Assembly (NCBI GenBank): GCA_964017065.1
Contig: OZ024788.1
Location: 3,426,887-3,490,886 of the forward strand
From: Haliclona indistincta
Lineage: Eukaryota; Porifera; Demospongiae; Haplosclerida; Chalinidae
DNA: 64,000 bases
Direction of reading: 5' to 3'
Shown: piece by piece, positions 10,804-21,782 of the stretch
Numbering within the stretch: position 1 is the first letter of the stretch
Layout of the letters: each line of letters starts with the position of its first letter
Translations under genes and position numbers: made by a program
Notes under the pieces: generated by a model
What the model saw: only the letters and a program-made list of their open reading frames with translations
Told to the model about the DNA's origin: nothing
Database searches by the model: none

Positions 10804-13800
10804 CCATTGAACAGCATTCTGATCCTATCTTATCTTATGCATCCTACCTCAAGTAACTGTACATGTCTATGTCCCACAGCCACACCTCTCAACATTGGGC
10901 CCACCTCCCACGATGTGAATTTATACAACTAGCAATGGTTAAAGATGATGAAGTACGACGTGGAGAACCAGAGGAGGAAAGGATCAGACTAGCACAGCAA
11001 GGAAAGATTGAAACAATTCTGGGTCACAAAGAATCCATAGATCTTTGTAGTCTTTTTACACCACTAGTAGTACTACCACCACCTCTGCCTAGCAAATATC
11101 TTATTGAAGGAGCCCCTGGAGGTGGAAAGAGTACACTTGCTTTCCATATTTGTTATCAGTGGGCACAAGATACCTCTTGGTTAGGTAGATTTGATCTAGT
11201 AATTCTTGTATACTTACGAGATGAAGCTATCCAGAATGCTAAAACATTGAATGACATTTTTCCAAATGATATTTCTGACACATTCAACATCCAAAATACT
11301 GTTTTTCAAATTCAAGCATCCTATGGAATAAAAGTTCTTTTCGTTTTTGATGGATGGGATGAGTTTCCTTCCAAGTTAATGAGCAATTCACTTGTCTCTA
11401 CAATAATCCATCAGCCACACAAACTCTCCCTTCAGCGAAGCACAGTACTTATCACTTCTCGACCAGTGGCCTCAGGAAACCTGCTGCATATAGCTGATCG
11501 ACGAATAGAGATTCTGGGATTCACTCAACTCCAGATTCGTGAGTACATTGAGAAAGCATTGAATGGCAACAGCACTCGCATTCAAAAGCTTGTCCAGCAT
11601 CTTGAAGACTACCCTGTGATAGAAGGTTACTGCTATGTACCTTTACATGTAGCAATATTAGTGCACGTATTCCTGACAATGAGAGAAGCCCTACCTACCA
11701 CCCTTCATGAGCTATTCTGCTCTCTTGTACTCTGCTGCATAGCCCGTGAACAAGCAACACATGAGCCTGACACTAGTTTACCCGAACTATCCTCACTGGA
11801 TGACCTTCCTGATGACCTCAAATCTAAATTGAGGATTCTCAGCATACTAGCATACAATGGAGTGATGCAGGATAAAATCGTATTCTATTCAAAGGACTTG
11901 CAAGTGTCTCACCTGCCTAGCAATCTGTCATCTTTAGGTCTCCTCCAGGCTGTTGAGGGACTGTCACTTTGCAAAACATCTCTCTCGTACAATTTTCTTC
12001 ATCTCTCTGTTCAAGAGCTTCTTGCAGCTTACCATATTTCACAGATGGTTGCCAGAGAACAAGTTCAAATATTTGAGAAAATGCTTAAAAGCTCTCGTTT
12101 TCAAGCTGTTCTTCATTTCTTTTGTGGCTTTACAAAACTAGGCTCTCCTGAAATACAAGCTATTTTATCTTCTTTTCAAGTTAGAATCTTAAACTTTAAG
12201 GATCTATTACCTTTACTTCACTGCTTCTTTGAAGCACAACAGCCATCTCTATGTCAGCTAGTTGATCATAAATTCATACCTAATGAATATAAAAAACTAA
12301 ATTCAAAAGATTTAACTCCAATTGATTTCTTGGTAGTTGGCTTCTTCATAACCTCTGTCTTGTCCTTATCTACTGCTAATACACCACTAATACACCTTGT
12401 GATTGATGATATTAATGACCATTCTTTAAAGATGTTGCTAAAAGAACTTTCAAAGTACCTTGCAGTTGAGCATCATCATACACCTGCTTGTGCTCAATAC
12501 ATTAAATTGCATTTTAGTAAACCATCTATTACTAAGCAAGGAATTATTTACTTAGCTTCTTATCTTGAAAAGTCTTCGGCTATCTGTAGTGAACTGGTGC
12601 TAGAAAATGGTGTCATTCACAGTGGTGATATTTTATTTTCCATTGCAGAAACAATGCAGGCGAAAACATCTCTCACCAATCTTAGATTACGTAACATGGG
12701 ACTATGTCACACACTGCAAAATAGTGTTGCTCTTAATAAATTGCTTCAATTGAATAGGACGCTTACACATCTTGATCTTTCAAGAAATGATTTAAGAATT
12801 TCTATTTTCGAAAGTCTTCAGCATAATTCTTCTCTCGTCAATTTGAATCTAAGCGAAACTGGTTTAGCAGTTACTGATCCAGACACTGCTAGGTCTCTCA
12901 CTGAAACGTGTCGAGTAAACAAGTCACTTACACACCTTGATCTTTCAAATAACAGTAAATTTTCTGACTCGGGAGCTCTTTGTATTTTTGAAGGTCTTCA
13001 GCAAAATTCTACTCTTGTCGATTTAAATCTAAGTCAAACTGGTTTATCGGTTACTGATCCAAATACCGCTAGATCTTTAATTGAAATGCTTCAAATAAAC
13101 AAGTCACTGAAACATCTTGATCTTTCACGGAATCTTAACATGTCAGACTTAGGAGCTCGCTGCATCTTTGAAGGTCTTCAGCACAATACTGTTCTTGTCA
13201 ATTTGAATTTAAGCCAGACTGGTGTATCAGCTACAGATCCAGACACTGCTGGGTCTATCATTAAAATGTTTCAAGTGAACAAGTCACTCACACATCTTGA
13301 TCTTTCAAGGAACGATTATACAAACTCTTTGTACTTAGAGGTTCAGGGTCTTTGCATCGTTTTTGAAGGCCTTCAGCACAATGCTACTCTTACTTACTTA
13401 AATCTGAGCCAAACATGTATATCACCTATTGATCCAAATACTGCTAAGTCTATCACTGAAATGTTTCAAGTAAACAAGTCACTCACACATCTAGATCTTT
13501 CAAAGAACAATTATACCTGGTCCAATTCCTTGTACTCAGAGGCTCAAGGTCTTTGCATTGCTTTTGAAGGTCTAAAACACAATACAACTCTTACCCACTT
13601 AAATCTAAGCCAAACTTGTATATCTGCTACTGATCCAAACACTGCCAGGTCACTCACTGAAATGCTTCGCGTAAATAAGTCACTCAAACATCTTGATCTT
13701 TCGAGAAATGATCTACTTTCAGACACAATAGCTCACAGCATCTTTAAAGCTCTAATGCATAATACTACTTTGTCCAGTTTAAATCTAAGCCACACGACTA

Positions 13801-14228
13801 TAACTGTTGCAGATCCAGAGAATGCAAATTCACTCATTGAAATGCTTAAAAGGAACAAGAGTCTCACACATCTTGATCTATCACACATGCTTCATGCACA
13901 TGGAATGATCTCGTGTGTTTTTGATGGACTTAAGCACAATACTGTGCTACGTCACTTAGACTTATCTACAGGTCCTGAAATATCACATAATGATGCAAAG
14001 CATATTGCTAGAGTTCTGAAATGTAATCATGCTCTGCAAACACTCAATATAGCTCGACATTTCCATTCCCGTGTCGATGGAAAAGATCTTATTCTTGAGT
14101 CGCTCATGTTTAACACCACTTTACAAACGCTATACATTTCTTGTATTGACTCTGAAGCTTTGTCTACTTTCATGGAAAAAAGAGCAGCTAAGAACTTACC
14201 TCCCATTGATATCATCACAACCTACTAG
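10804..14228 (+). CDS. NLR1 exon 2: NACHT-LRR, with in-frame stop near its start
   Basis: Exon 2 has a phase-1 acceptor at 10802-10803. Its reading frame matches NLR2 (EQHSDPI.SYASYLK) until a TAA at 10854-10856, where NLR2 has GAA. The next ATG, at 10863, opens 1,121 residues. NACHT features, numbered from that ATG: Walker A GAPGGGKST (about 83-91), Walker B VLFVFDGWDEFP (about 158-169) and TSRPV sensor-like motif, then winged-helix-type sequence and leucine-rich repeats from about residue 600 to the end. The LRRs form a super-repeat of about 57 residues (NKSLTHLDLS... / FEGLQHNTTLVNLNLS). NACHT proteins act as nucleotide-driven cytosolic switches and LRRs usually sense ligand. If the stop is real, the Death domain is uncoupled from the NACHT part, giving a Death-less receptor or a pseudogene. 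A sequencing error is possible. Confidence 0.85.
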
Positions 14229-14689
14229 TTTGTCACATAGTCAGTGAAAAGTACATCAGGTGTATATGGATTCAAATTTATAGATTATAATAATTATTTC
14301 AAAAGACCCTGATTACCTGTCAGAGGAATTATAATGTTATAGCAATTTTTAAATTTTGTCACACTTGAGGTTGTGTTTCTCTTTGATATGATTTGGACTC
14401 TTTTAAACTGGATACTGGATTGAAACATGTACAAAGTCATGTATTAATTAATTTCGATTAATTTTTGACTTTTTGACTGATTTTGCATCACACAAAAGTT
14501 TGTACCAGTGTTTTGGTATTATATACAATGTAATAGATGAATTTTCACTCTGCGAAAATTAATAGCAACAAAAATATCATGATAAGTATACAAGGCATAC
14601 TATAACAAACTTTTGAGCTTCTCAAATAAAAGTCCCATTTCTATTATTAATTTTGTTTCGTGTACAGTTTACCAATTATTGTCCACAGC
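14229..14689. other. NLR1 3' flank
   Basis: AT-rich sequence with no gene. An AATAAA at about 14626 could be a polyadenylation signal, but it is about 400 bases past the stop. Confidence 0.4.
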
Positions 14690-15005
14690 TATACTGTTGT
14701 GTGGTTGATACATATTATGCTCAAATTCACTGCATCTAGTATATGTTCATCTGTCGCTATGCTGTCTAATATGTCTCTTAGACTGGGTAGTGTTCCCCTT
14801 CAGTGGAAAGTAGCTAGAGTAACTCCTGTCCCCAAGGTATCTAAACCTACTTCCCCTGATCACTTCAGACCAATTCTCTACTGAGTGTTTTGAGCATATT
14901 TGTTGAAAAACATGTTTATTCTTTAATGTGTACTGCTGAGCACAACCTGCTCTCTGATCAGCAATGGGGTTTTCGTCTCATGTGTATGGGACCACAGTGA
15001 TGGTG
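14690..15005 (+). pseudogene. LINE reverse-transcriptase fragment (CR1/L2/jockey type)
   Basis: The frame reads PLQWKVARVTPVPK...DHFRPI, the classic N-terminal reverse-transcriptase motif of non-LTR retrotransposons. After a one-base deletion near 14876 it continues in another frame with VEKHVYSLM...LLSDQQWGFR. Only this part of the RT remains. It is dead and lies directly upstream of the broken liprin duplicate. Confidence 0.75.
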
Positions 15006-15129
15006 ATGGTGCTGATAGTCATGCATGGTGCTGATAGTGATGGTCTACTGTGGGTTATGGATGCCCTGCACATCATACTGTATGTTACATGTATTTTTTG
15101 GTTGTCCTACGTAATTTCATGTACTGCAG

Positions 15130-15577
15130 ACGAGATGGGTCATGATTGGATCAGTGACTATTGGTTACCTAGTCTGGGTTAGCTCAATACAGTGTGAGTA
15201 TAATGATTTATGACAAAACAAAACAATGATACTGTTGTATTGTCTTGCAGGAGATTTTCCGAGTGTGTCTAGTTGTTGCTCGCATGTTGGAGCACCTCAC
15301 GAAGAAGGACTTGAGAACTCTGTTGAAGATGCTTGACAGCAGTCACCGTAACAGTCTACAGTATGGTATCACTGTATTGCGAAGACTAGACTATAGCAAA
15401 GAGGTGAGCATGATACCAAATAGCTATGATATCAAGCATCTTCATCTGGTTCATATAGGAATTAGAGAGAAGACGTAAGATTGTAGTCAGCAACAGAGGT
15501 CAGTTACACTGTATTATGCACAAATATATATAGTCTGTAAAAGAAAAAAATGTCATGTGTTGAAGTAACTCACCAGT

Positions 15578-15662
<85 letters not shown>

Positions 15663-16428
15663 GATCAATAGATGTGATGGTGTGGACTACTGATCATGTG
15701 ATAGCATGGGCGGAGTCTGTTGGACTGGAGGAGTTTGCTCAGTCGCTGCATTGTAGTGGTGTTCATGGCAGCGTCATAGCACTGGATGATTCTTTCGATG
15801 CTGAGGCCCTTGCTCTGGCGATGAAGATACCTCAGCATCTCCATGATGTGAGTTGCCTTCTCTATGCTAAGCTCACTCTCTCATGATCCATTTCAGGTTC
15901 GTAGGATAGTTAAGCTAGAATTCAGTGCTTTATTAACTGATGGTACTAGTAGAGTCAATTCAGAGGTTAGTACAATATCTGGTACTATCAGTTTATCAGT
16001 GTTTTGTTATCACAGTCTCAGTCACATGGTAAAATAGTTCGTAGGATCAGTAAGAGGCTAAGAGGCTAAGAGTGGGTCGCAGACCACCCGTCAATGAGTA
16101 CACTCACATGCGCTCACAATCTCCTGTACTGTTTCCTTTCCGATCATCCGCCGGGCGTTTCTCTCCTCTACACGACTCACAGCGATCATCTCCTCTCTCT
16201 CGTAACTCTCCCAATTCTTCCTCCTCGTCCATCTCCTACACTACTGGATCACAAGGTCAGTGGATCACACGTGTGCATGGAGCACTATGGCTGTCAGGAG
16301 TGTTACCTGTTCAATTCAGTCACTGTTGTAGAAATACCTTCTTGTTGTTGCATCAATCACCAGCTTCCTTTCTATTTCCTTTCTCTCTAGATTTGGATTC
16401 TCTAAAGGAAATGACTGTTTAAACTTTT
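15130..16428 (+). pseudogene. liprin-alpha 3' duplicate (SAM2-SAM3-tail), frameshifted
   Basis: Exons 15130-15193 (DEMGHDWISDYWLPSLG...), 15251-15403 ([23 protein letters not shown]), 15459-15498 (ELERRRK), 15672-15847 (SAM3), 15897-15965, 16016-16255 and the last exon near 16391-16422 follow the liprin-alpha SAM2-SAM3 order. Two breaks are visible. One base is missing at about 15178: restoring it would keep the LGL-type SAM2 core and a GTGAGT donor at 15194. An 8-base tandem duplication (AAGAGGCT) at about 16053-16068 shifts the tail into a stop, and copy A at 3.0 kb lacks it. SAM2 is present here and absent from the first copy because of the gap, so this could instead be part of the true gene displaced by misassembly. 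Confidence 0.75.
15581..15660 (+). repeat. TC dinucleotide microsatellite
   Basis: About 40 uninterrupted TC units directly upstream of the SAM3 exon. The same tract, shorter, adjoins the assembly gap at 2579-2638. Confidence 0.95.
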
Positions 16429-16929
16429 AAATCGATCATACTACAGTGAATCATTCTTTATGTAATTTTATCATAAAAATTTTTTCTGCAGTTTTGTGAA
16501 TGAAATTATGCTTGTGGGTGAGTGCACGTACACGTATACCGTATAGCAGGTAATTACGTGGGGTTAAATTTTCGCATTTTTTACTCGAGCCATGAAATAT
16601 AAGTCATGAATCTTGACGAAATGTATGGCATTGATTTGTATACCAGAGGCTTTTCGCAAAAGATCTGGACTGCTCGATTCGTAAAACTTTAGCCCTAAAG
16701 ATTACCCACTATATTATGTTAGCTAGTTGATTGTTGTCTATCAAAAGACTAAGATGCTCAAGTCTTGCCTTTATGATGCACAATAATAATTATTATCAAA
16801 TGTTGTATTTTCCTAAAAATAATAATAAATGTTGTGTTCTGTTTTCAATAATTGTTTATGTGGCAACGGGAGTGGTCGAGACTCAAGAAGTTTTCCGGCA
16901 ATGTACTCATAGTGCAACCATGTAACCCA
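16429..16929. other. 3' flank of the liprin duplicate
   Basis: The first 240 bases match 3407-3655, including an ACCGTATAGCAGGT...GTGGGGTTAAATTTTC stretch that has the look of a dispersed repeat. The rest is AT-rich with no gene. Confidence 0.45.
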
Positions 16930-17145
16930 CAATGGATCTATCTAAGATCTATGATAGAATGGAGAGAGATATTGCCATTTCTCGGTCTATAACGGATGCA
17001 GAGGAACATGAAATACTGGGCACCGTCCCTCCCAACACTGTACTTGAGCAGAAGATTACAATGCTGAGACTGTGGAAGAGAAAGAAAGGATAAGCATTCA
17101 GCCACTTAATAAACAAATTATTGTGCCGAATGTTTAGAAGAAAGT
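16930..17145 (+). pseudogene. Death-domain exon relic of an NLR
   Basis: DNA clearly related to the Death exon of NLR2 400 bases downstream (AGAATGGAGAGAGATAT, GAGGAACATGAAATACTGGG, CAGAAGATTACAATGCTGAG). The frame is broken by small indels after the PFLGL codons and after AAGAAAGGA. No start, donor or NACHT part is attached. It is probably the remains of a local tandem duplication. Confidence 0.8.
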
Positions 17146-17338
17146 GCGGGTGTGAGAAAGTGTAAGCTAAAGTTCATTCTAGAAGCCTTACTATAATAAC
17201 AAATCCCAAAAAAGGTATATCTGATGGTTATACTAGTTGCCTCGCTTCCTTTCAGATACGTACCTACTAGCTGTACTTAGTCTAGACTACTTGTGGTTTG
17301 CTTGAGGTCGGAGGAGTGCTTTGAATTTTGTTTCGAAC

Positions 17339-20300
17339 ATGGCAGAAAGCAGTAATGAGCAGCAGCTACCTGACTGGAACCAGCCATGTCTTGAGGAGCA
17401 TTTGGCTGAAATTGCTACTAGTATTGTAGAATGGAGAGAGATATCGCCGTTCCTCGGTCTAACAGAAGCAGAAGAGCACGAAATACTCGGATCCATTCCA
17501 CCTCTTACTGTTCTTTCACAGAAGATAGCGATGCTGAGACTGTGGAAGAAGAAGAAAGGAAAGACGGCCACTTATAAGAGATTGTGCATAGCATTTAAAA
17601 AATCAAATCAACTTGGTCTTGAAGACGAGATGAAGCAGATATTAGCAGAAAGCGTCGAGACAGACAGTGCTAGTGTCCGCTTAGATGATAACAAAAGTAA
17701 GCATATTAATTTATTAGCTATAATAATAGATTGTACATGCCATCTGTATTTTCCAGTACGCCCACATACTGGAGTCCCAGCCAATGAACAGCATTCTGAT
17801 CCCATCGCATCTTATGCATCCTACCTCAAGGAACTATACATGTCTATGTCTCACAGCCACACATCCCAACAATGGACCCACCTCCCACGATGTGAGTTCA
17901 TACAGCTGGCAATGATTGGAGAAGAGATTCGACGTGGAGAACCAGAGGAAGAAATGATCAGACTAGCACAGCAAGGAAAGATTGAAACGATTTTGAGGCA
18001 TAAAGAAAACATAAGTTTGGACCATCTTTTTGGAATTTCTAGGAATTTTGACTTTTTTCCACCACAGCCCCCGCCATCACCATCATCATCACCACCAAAT
18101 GCGGCATTGGAAAAAAACAGCCAAGATCCATTAGAGGGCTTAAGAAACTCTTTGCTGTCTTTATTAAGACCTAATCCCAGGACTATTCTTATTGAAGGAG
18201 CCCCAGGAGTAGGAAAGAGCACACTTGCTCTCCACATCTGCCATCAATGGGCACATGAGGTATCTTGGTTAGAGAGATTTGATCTAATAATTCTTGCTTA
18301 CCTGCGAGATGAAGCCGTTCAGAGGGCCAAGACATTGGCTGACATATTACCTGCAGCTGTAGAAGTATTGGTCTCAGCCTCTTATGGAGATGGGGTGTTA
18401 TTTATCTTTGATGGCTGGGATGAGTTTCCACCAAACTTGATGAACAACTCGCTTGTTTCAACAATAATTCATCAACCTTACAAACTGTCTCTTCATTTAA
18501 GTACCGTTCTTATCACTTCTCGACCAGTGTCCTCAGGTAATCTTCTTCATTTAACTGATCGACGAGTGGAAATTCTTGGATTTGCACAATACCAGATTCG
18601 AGAGTACATTGAGCAAGCTTTGGACGGTAACAAAGCTCGGATTCAGAAACTAGTCCATCATCTTGAAGAGCACCCAGTTATAGAAGGTTACTGCTATTTA
18701 CCTCTACATGTAGCAATACTGGTGCATGTATTCCTGACTATGAAGGGTGTTCTACCTACCACCCTCCACGAGCTTTTGTGTTCTCTTGTACTCTGCAGCA
18801 TAGTCAGAGAACAAGCAACACATAAACTCAACGCATTAAGTTTACCTGAATTTTTGTCACTAGATAAGCTTCCTGATGATCTTAAGTCGAAACTGAGTAA
18901 CCTTTGTGCACTAGCATACAATGGAGTGTTGCAGGACAAAGTTGTGTTTTATTCTAAAGACTTGGAAGAATTTCGTGTACCAAGCAATCTCTCATCTTTA
19001 GGGCTCCTCCAGGCAGTTGAGGGACTCACACTTTGCAGCAAATCTCTCTCATACAACTTTATTCATCTCTCTGTTCAAGAGCTTCTTGCTGCTTACTATA
19101 TTTCTCAGATGGATCCTAATGCACAAGTCGAAATATTCAAAATGTTGTTTGAAAGCTCTCGTTTTAGAGCTGTGCTTCATTACTATTGTGGCTTCACTAA
19201 ACTAGACAATCCTGAGATAAAAGATTTTATTTCTTCTTGTCAAATCAGAAAATCGAACTTTGAAGACCTTTTGCCTCTATTCTATTGCTTTTATGAAGCA
19301 CAACAGCCATCTTTATGCCAGCTTGTTGATTCTAGATTCATACCAAATGAACATCAAAAATTGTATGCAAAAGATCTATCCCCAGTTGATTTCTTGGTGA
19401 TTGGCTACTTCTTAGCCTCTCTTTTATCATCATCTAATACACCACCCATGCAGTTTTTGATTGATGGTATCGATGACCATTGCTTAAAGATGCTGCTGAA
19501 TGAACTCGCAAGGTATCAAACACTTGCATCATATGCATACAATCATCTGCCGCTTAAATTAGTGTTATTCAATCCATCTTTTACTGGCCGTGCATGTACA
19601 GCACCGTATTTCAAAACGTCATCAGCAGTTAGTGAATTGGTGTTGTCTTATAGTAAAAGTTATCTGTATTCGATAAATTTTTTTGCTGTTGGCTACTTCA
19701 TAACCTCTTTCTTGTCCACATCATCTACTACTAATACACCACCCATACACCTTGTGATCGATGGGATTGATGACCATCATTTAAGAATGCTACTGAATGA
19801 ACTATCTACAACACATCAAATACTGACGTCATCTCTTCGATTAGATTTACATAGACCTTCTATTACTGAGCAAGGAATGAGTCATATAGCATATCTTCTC
19901 AGAACATCTACAATCATCAGTGAACTTGTGTTAGCTGATAGTGACTTCCGTTCATATTCTGTTCTTCTACCTATTGCTGAAGCATTAGAAACAAACACAT
20001 CTCTTATCAAACTCAGTCTAACATGTCTGAGGTTGAACTGCACCGAAAAAGATGGTTCTGTTCTTATTAAAATGTTCAAAGCTAACGAGTCACTTACACA
20101 ACTTGATCTTTCGAATAATAGTATGTTGTCTAACTCAGGTGCTCACTGGATTTTCGAAGGTCTTCAACACAATACTACTCTGGTCATTTTAAATTTAAGC
20201 AATACTGGTATAGCAATTGATCCAGACTCTGCTAGGTCTCTCATTAAGATGCTTCAAATAAACAAATCACTTACCCATCTTGATCTTTCTAAGAACACAA

Positions 20301-21184
20301 TATCGGATTCTGCAATTTGCTGGATTTTTGAATATGTTCAACACAATACCACTCTTGTCAACTTGAATCTAAGTGATAGTGCATGTATACTTTCTAATCC
20401 AGAAACTGCCAGGTCTCTTACCAAAATGCTTAAGACGAACAAGTCACTTACACATCTTGATCTTTCTAAAAACACATTATTGGACTCAGCAGCTCAGAGC
20501 ATTTTTGTAGGTCTTCAACAAAATACTGCTGTTGTCAATTTGAATCTAAGTGATACCGGTATAACAGTTGCTGATCTGGACACTGCCAGCTCTCTCACTA
20601 AAATGCTCAAAATAAACAAATCACTTACACATCTTAATTTGTCTAAGAATTTACTGTCAGACTTAGCAGCCGAGTGTATTTGTTTAGGACTTCAACACAA
20701 TACTGCTCTTGTCAGCCTGAATCTAAGTTATACTGATATAACCGCTACTGATCCAGACACTGCTAGGTCTCTCACTAAAATGCTTCAGGTAAACAAGTCT
20801 CTTGCACATCTCGATCTTTCAAATCACAACTTCAGATATGCACGCATGTTGATCTTCAGCGTCTTAGAGGGACTAAAGCACAATTGTGCTTTACGTTATT
20901 TGGACCTACATGCAGTCACTGGCATAACAGATGATGCTGCAGAACATATTGCTCAAGCATTGCTGAGCAAATGTACTCTACAAACACTTAATATATCTGA
21001 ATGTAGACAATTTTTATTGCAGACAATGCAGACAATTTTTATCAAGGATATTGGCTCAAAGACTTTGTCTGCTTTCAAGAGAGCAAGAGAAGCCAACAAC
21101 TTGCCTCCTGTTGCCATCTTAATTGACAGTGTGCAGTCTGTATTTGAGTCTGATTTAGAATCATCAGGGTCTGAGTCTGATTAA
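17339..21184 (+). CDS. NLR2: Death-NACHT-LRR receptor
   Basis: ATG at 17339. Exons 17339-17696 and 17757-21184 give 1,261 residues. Death domain at about 17-105 (EWREISPFLGLTEAEEHEIL), a linker with SYASYLKELY and FIQLAMI, NACHT with Walker A GAPGVGKST and Walker B VLFIFDGWDEFP, TSRPV, then LRRs to an acidic Ser-rich end (SDLESSGSESD). The 60-nt intron (GTAAGC...TTTTCCAG, phase 1) has no stop and is a multiple of three, so retention adds 20 residues without breaking the frame. Compared with NLR1 and NLR3 it carries an extra copy of a roughly 95-residue module before the LRRs. Predicted cytosolic innate sensor. Ligand unknown. Confidence 0.9.
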   Translation: MAESSNEQQLPDWNQPCLEEHLAEIATSIVEWREISPFLGLTEAEEHEILGSIPPLTVLSQKIAMLRLWKKKKGKTATYKRLCIAFKKSNQLGLEDEMKQILAESVETDSASVRLDDNKSKHINLLAIIIDCTCHLYFPVRPHTGVPANEQHSDPIASYASYLKELYMSMSHSHTSQQWTHLPRCEFIQLAMIGEEIRRGEPEEEMIRLAQQGKIETILRHKENISLDHLFGISRNFDFFPPQPPPSPSSSPPNAALEKNSQDPLEGLRNSLLSLLRPNPRTILIEGAPGVGKSTLALHICHQWAHEVSWLERFDLIILAYLRDEAVQRAKTLADILPAAVEVLVSASYGDGVLFIFDGWDEFPPNLMNNSLVSTIIHQPYKLSLHLSTVLITSRPVSSGNLLHLTDRRVEILGFAQYQIREYIEQALDGNKARIQKLVHHLEEHPVIEGYCYLPLHVAILVHVFLTMKGVLPTTLHELLCSLVLCSIVREQATHKLNALSLPEFLSLDKLPDDLKSKLSNLCALAYNGVLQDKVVFYSKDLEEFRVPSNLSSLGLLQAVEGLTLCSKSLSYNFIHLSVQELLAAYYISQMDPNAQVEIFKMLFESSRFRAVLHYYCGFTKLDNPEIKDFISSCQIRKSNFEDLLPLFYCFYEAQQPSLCQLVDSRFIPNEHQKLYAKDLSPVDFLVIGYFLASLLSSSNTPPMQFLIDGIDDHCLKMLLNELARYQTLASYAYNHLPLKLVLFNPSFTGRACTAPYFKTSSAVSELVLSYSKSYLYSINFFAVGYFITSFLSTSSTTNTPPIHLVIDGIDDHHLRMLLNELSTTHQILTSSLRLDLHRPSITEQGMSHIAYLLRTSTIISELVLADSDFRSYSVLLPIAEALETNTSLIKLSLTCLRLNCTEKDGSVLIKMFKANESLTQLDLSNNSMLSNSGAHWIFEGLQHNTTLVILNLSNTGIAIDPDSARSLIKMLQINKSLTHLDLSKNTISDSAICWIFEYVQHNTTLVNLNLSDSACILSNPETARSLTKMLKTNKSLTHLDLSKNTLLDSAAQSIFVGLQQNTAVVNLNLSDTGITVADLDTASSLTKMLKINKSLTHLNLSKNLLSDLAAECICLGLQHNTALVSLNLSYTDITATDPDTARSLTKMLQVNKSLAHLDLSNHNFRYARMLIFSVLEGLKHNCALRYLDLHAVTGITDDAAEHIAQALLSKCTLQTLNISECRQFLLQTMQTIFIKDIGSKTLSAFKRAREANNLPPVAILIDSVQSVFESDLESSGSESD

Positions 21185-21782
21185 GGAATTGTTCTTCTAC
21201 ATACATACTCTAATTTGTTGTGTGCTGATATGAGATGATAGTAATACAAATTGTACTAAACTTTGACTGTGTAATTGGTTTATGATCTCATAGGTCATTG
21301 ATGCTGCAGTATGCTGGTGCATTAACCACTACCAGACAGTGAGCGTACATATAACAATATCAAACACGAGACCAATGACATGTGTGAAAGATATCGATCA
21401 TCTGGTTGCTGTCATTGGAATAGTTGACACAACTTATAGAATAAAATTAATAATATTTATAACAGAACTGCATCACACACCACCATATCCCAGTCCATGC
21501 AGTAACACGGTTTGACCAGTTGACACACAGACAATTTCTGAGCTAATAAACACATTGCATAATAACTTTTGTGAGTCCAGTTTGACAAGATGAACATGTC
21601 ATGAGATATGTATGTGTTCAACACAACTCTATTGTGGATTGGATATTTTGAACACAGTGAATTCAAGCTTGCTTTTTCAGATAAAATAATTATTATAACT
21701 AATGCGGAACACCTGCTGTGAATGAAGCTGTCATGATAATTGTATTATAGCAGTAGATCAACACTAACTCTGTTACTTAGCA
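21185..21782. other. intergenic, NLR2 to beta-helix gene
   Basis: No gene or repeat of note. Probably the NLR2 3' UTR and the promoter of the next gene. Confidence 0.5.

Noticed and set aside
19882..20079. Minus-strand frames opposite NLR exons (also near 17851-18237 and 13544-13726)
   Set aside because: Shadows of the strongly biased NLR coding strand.
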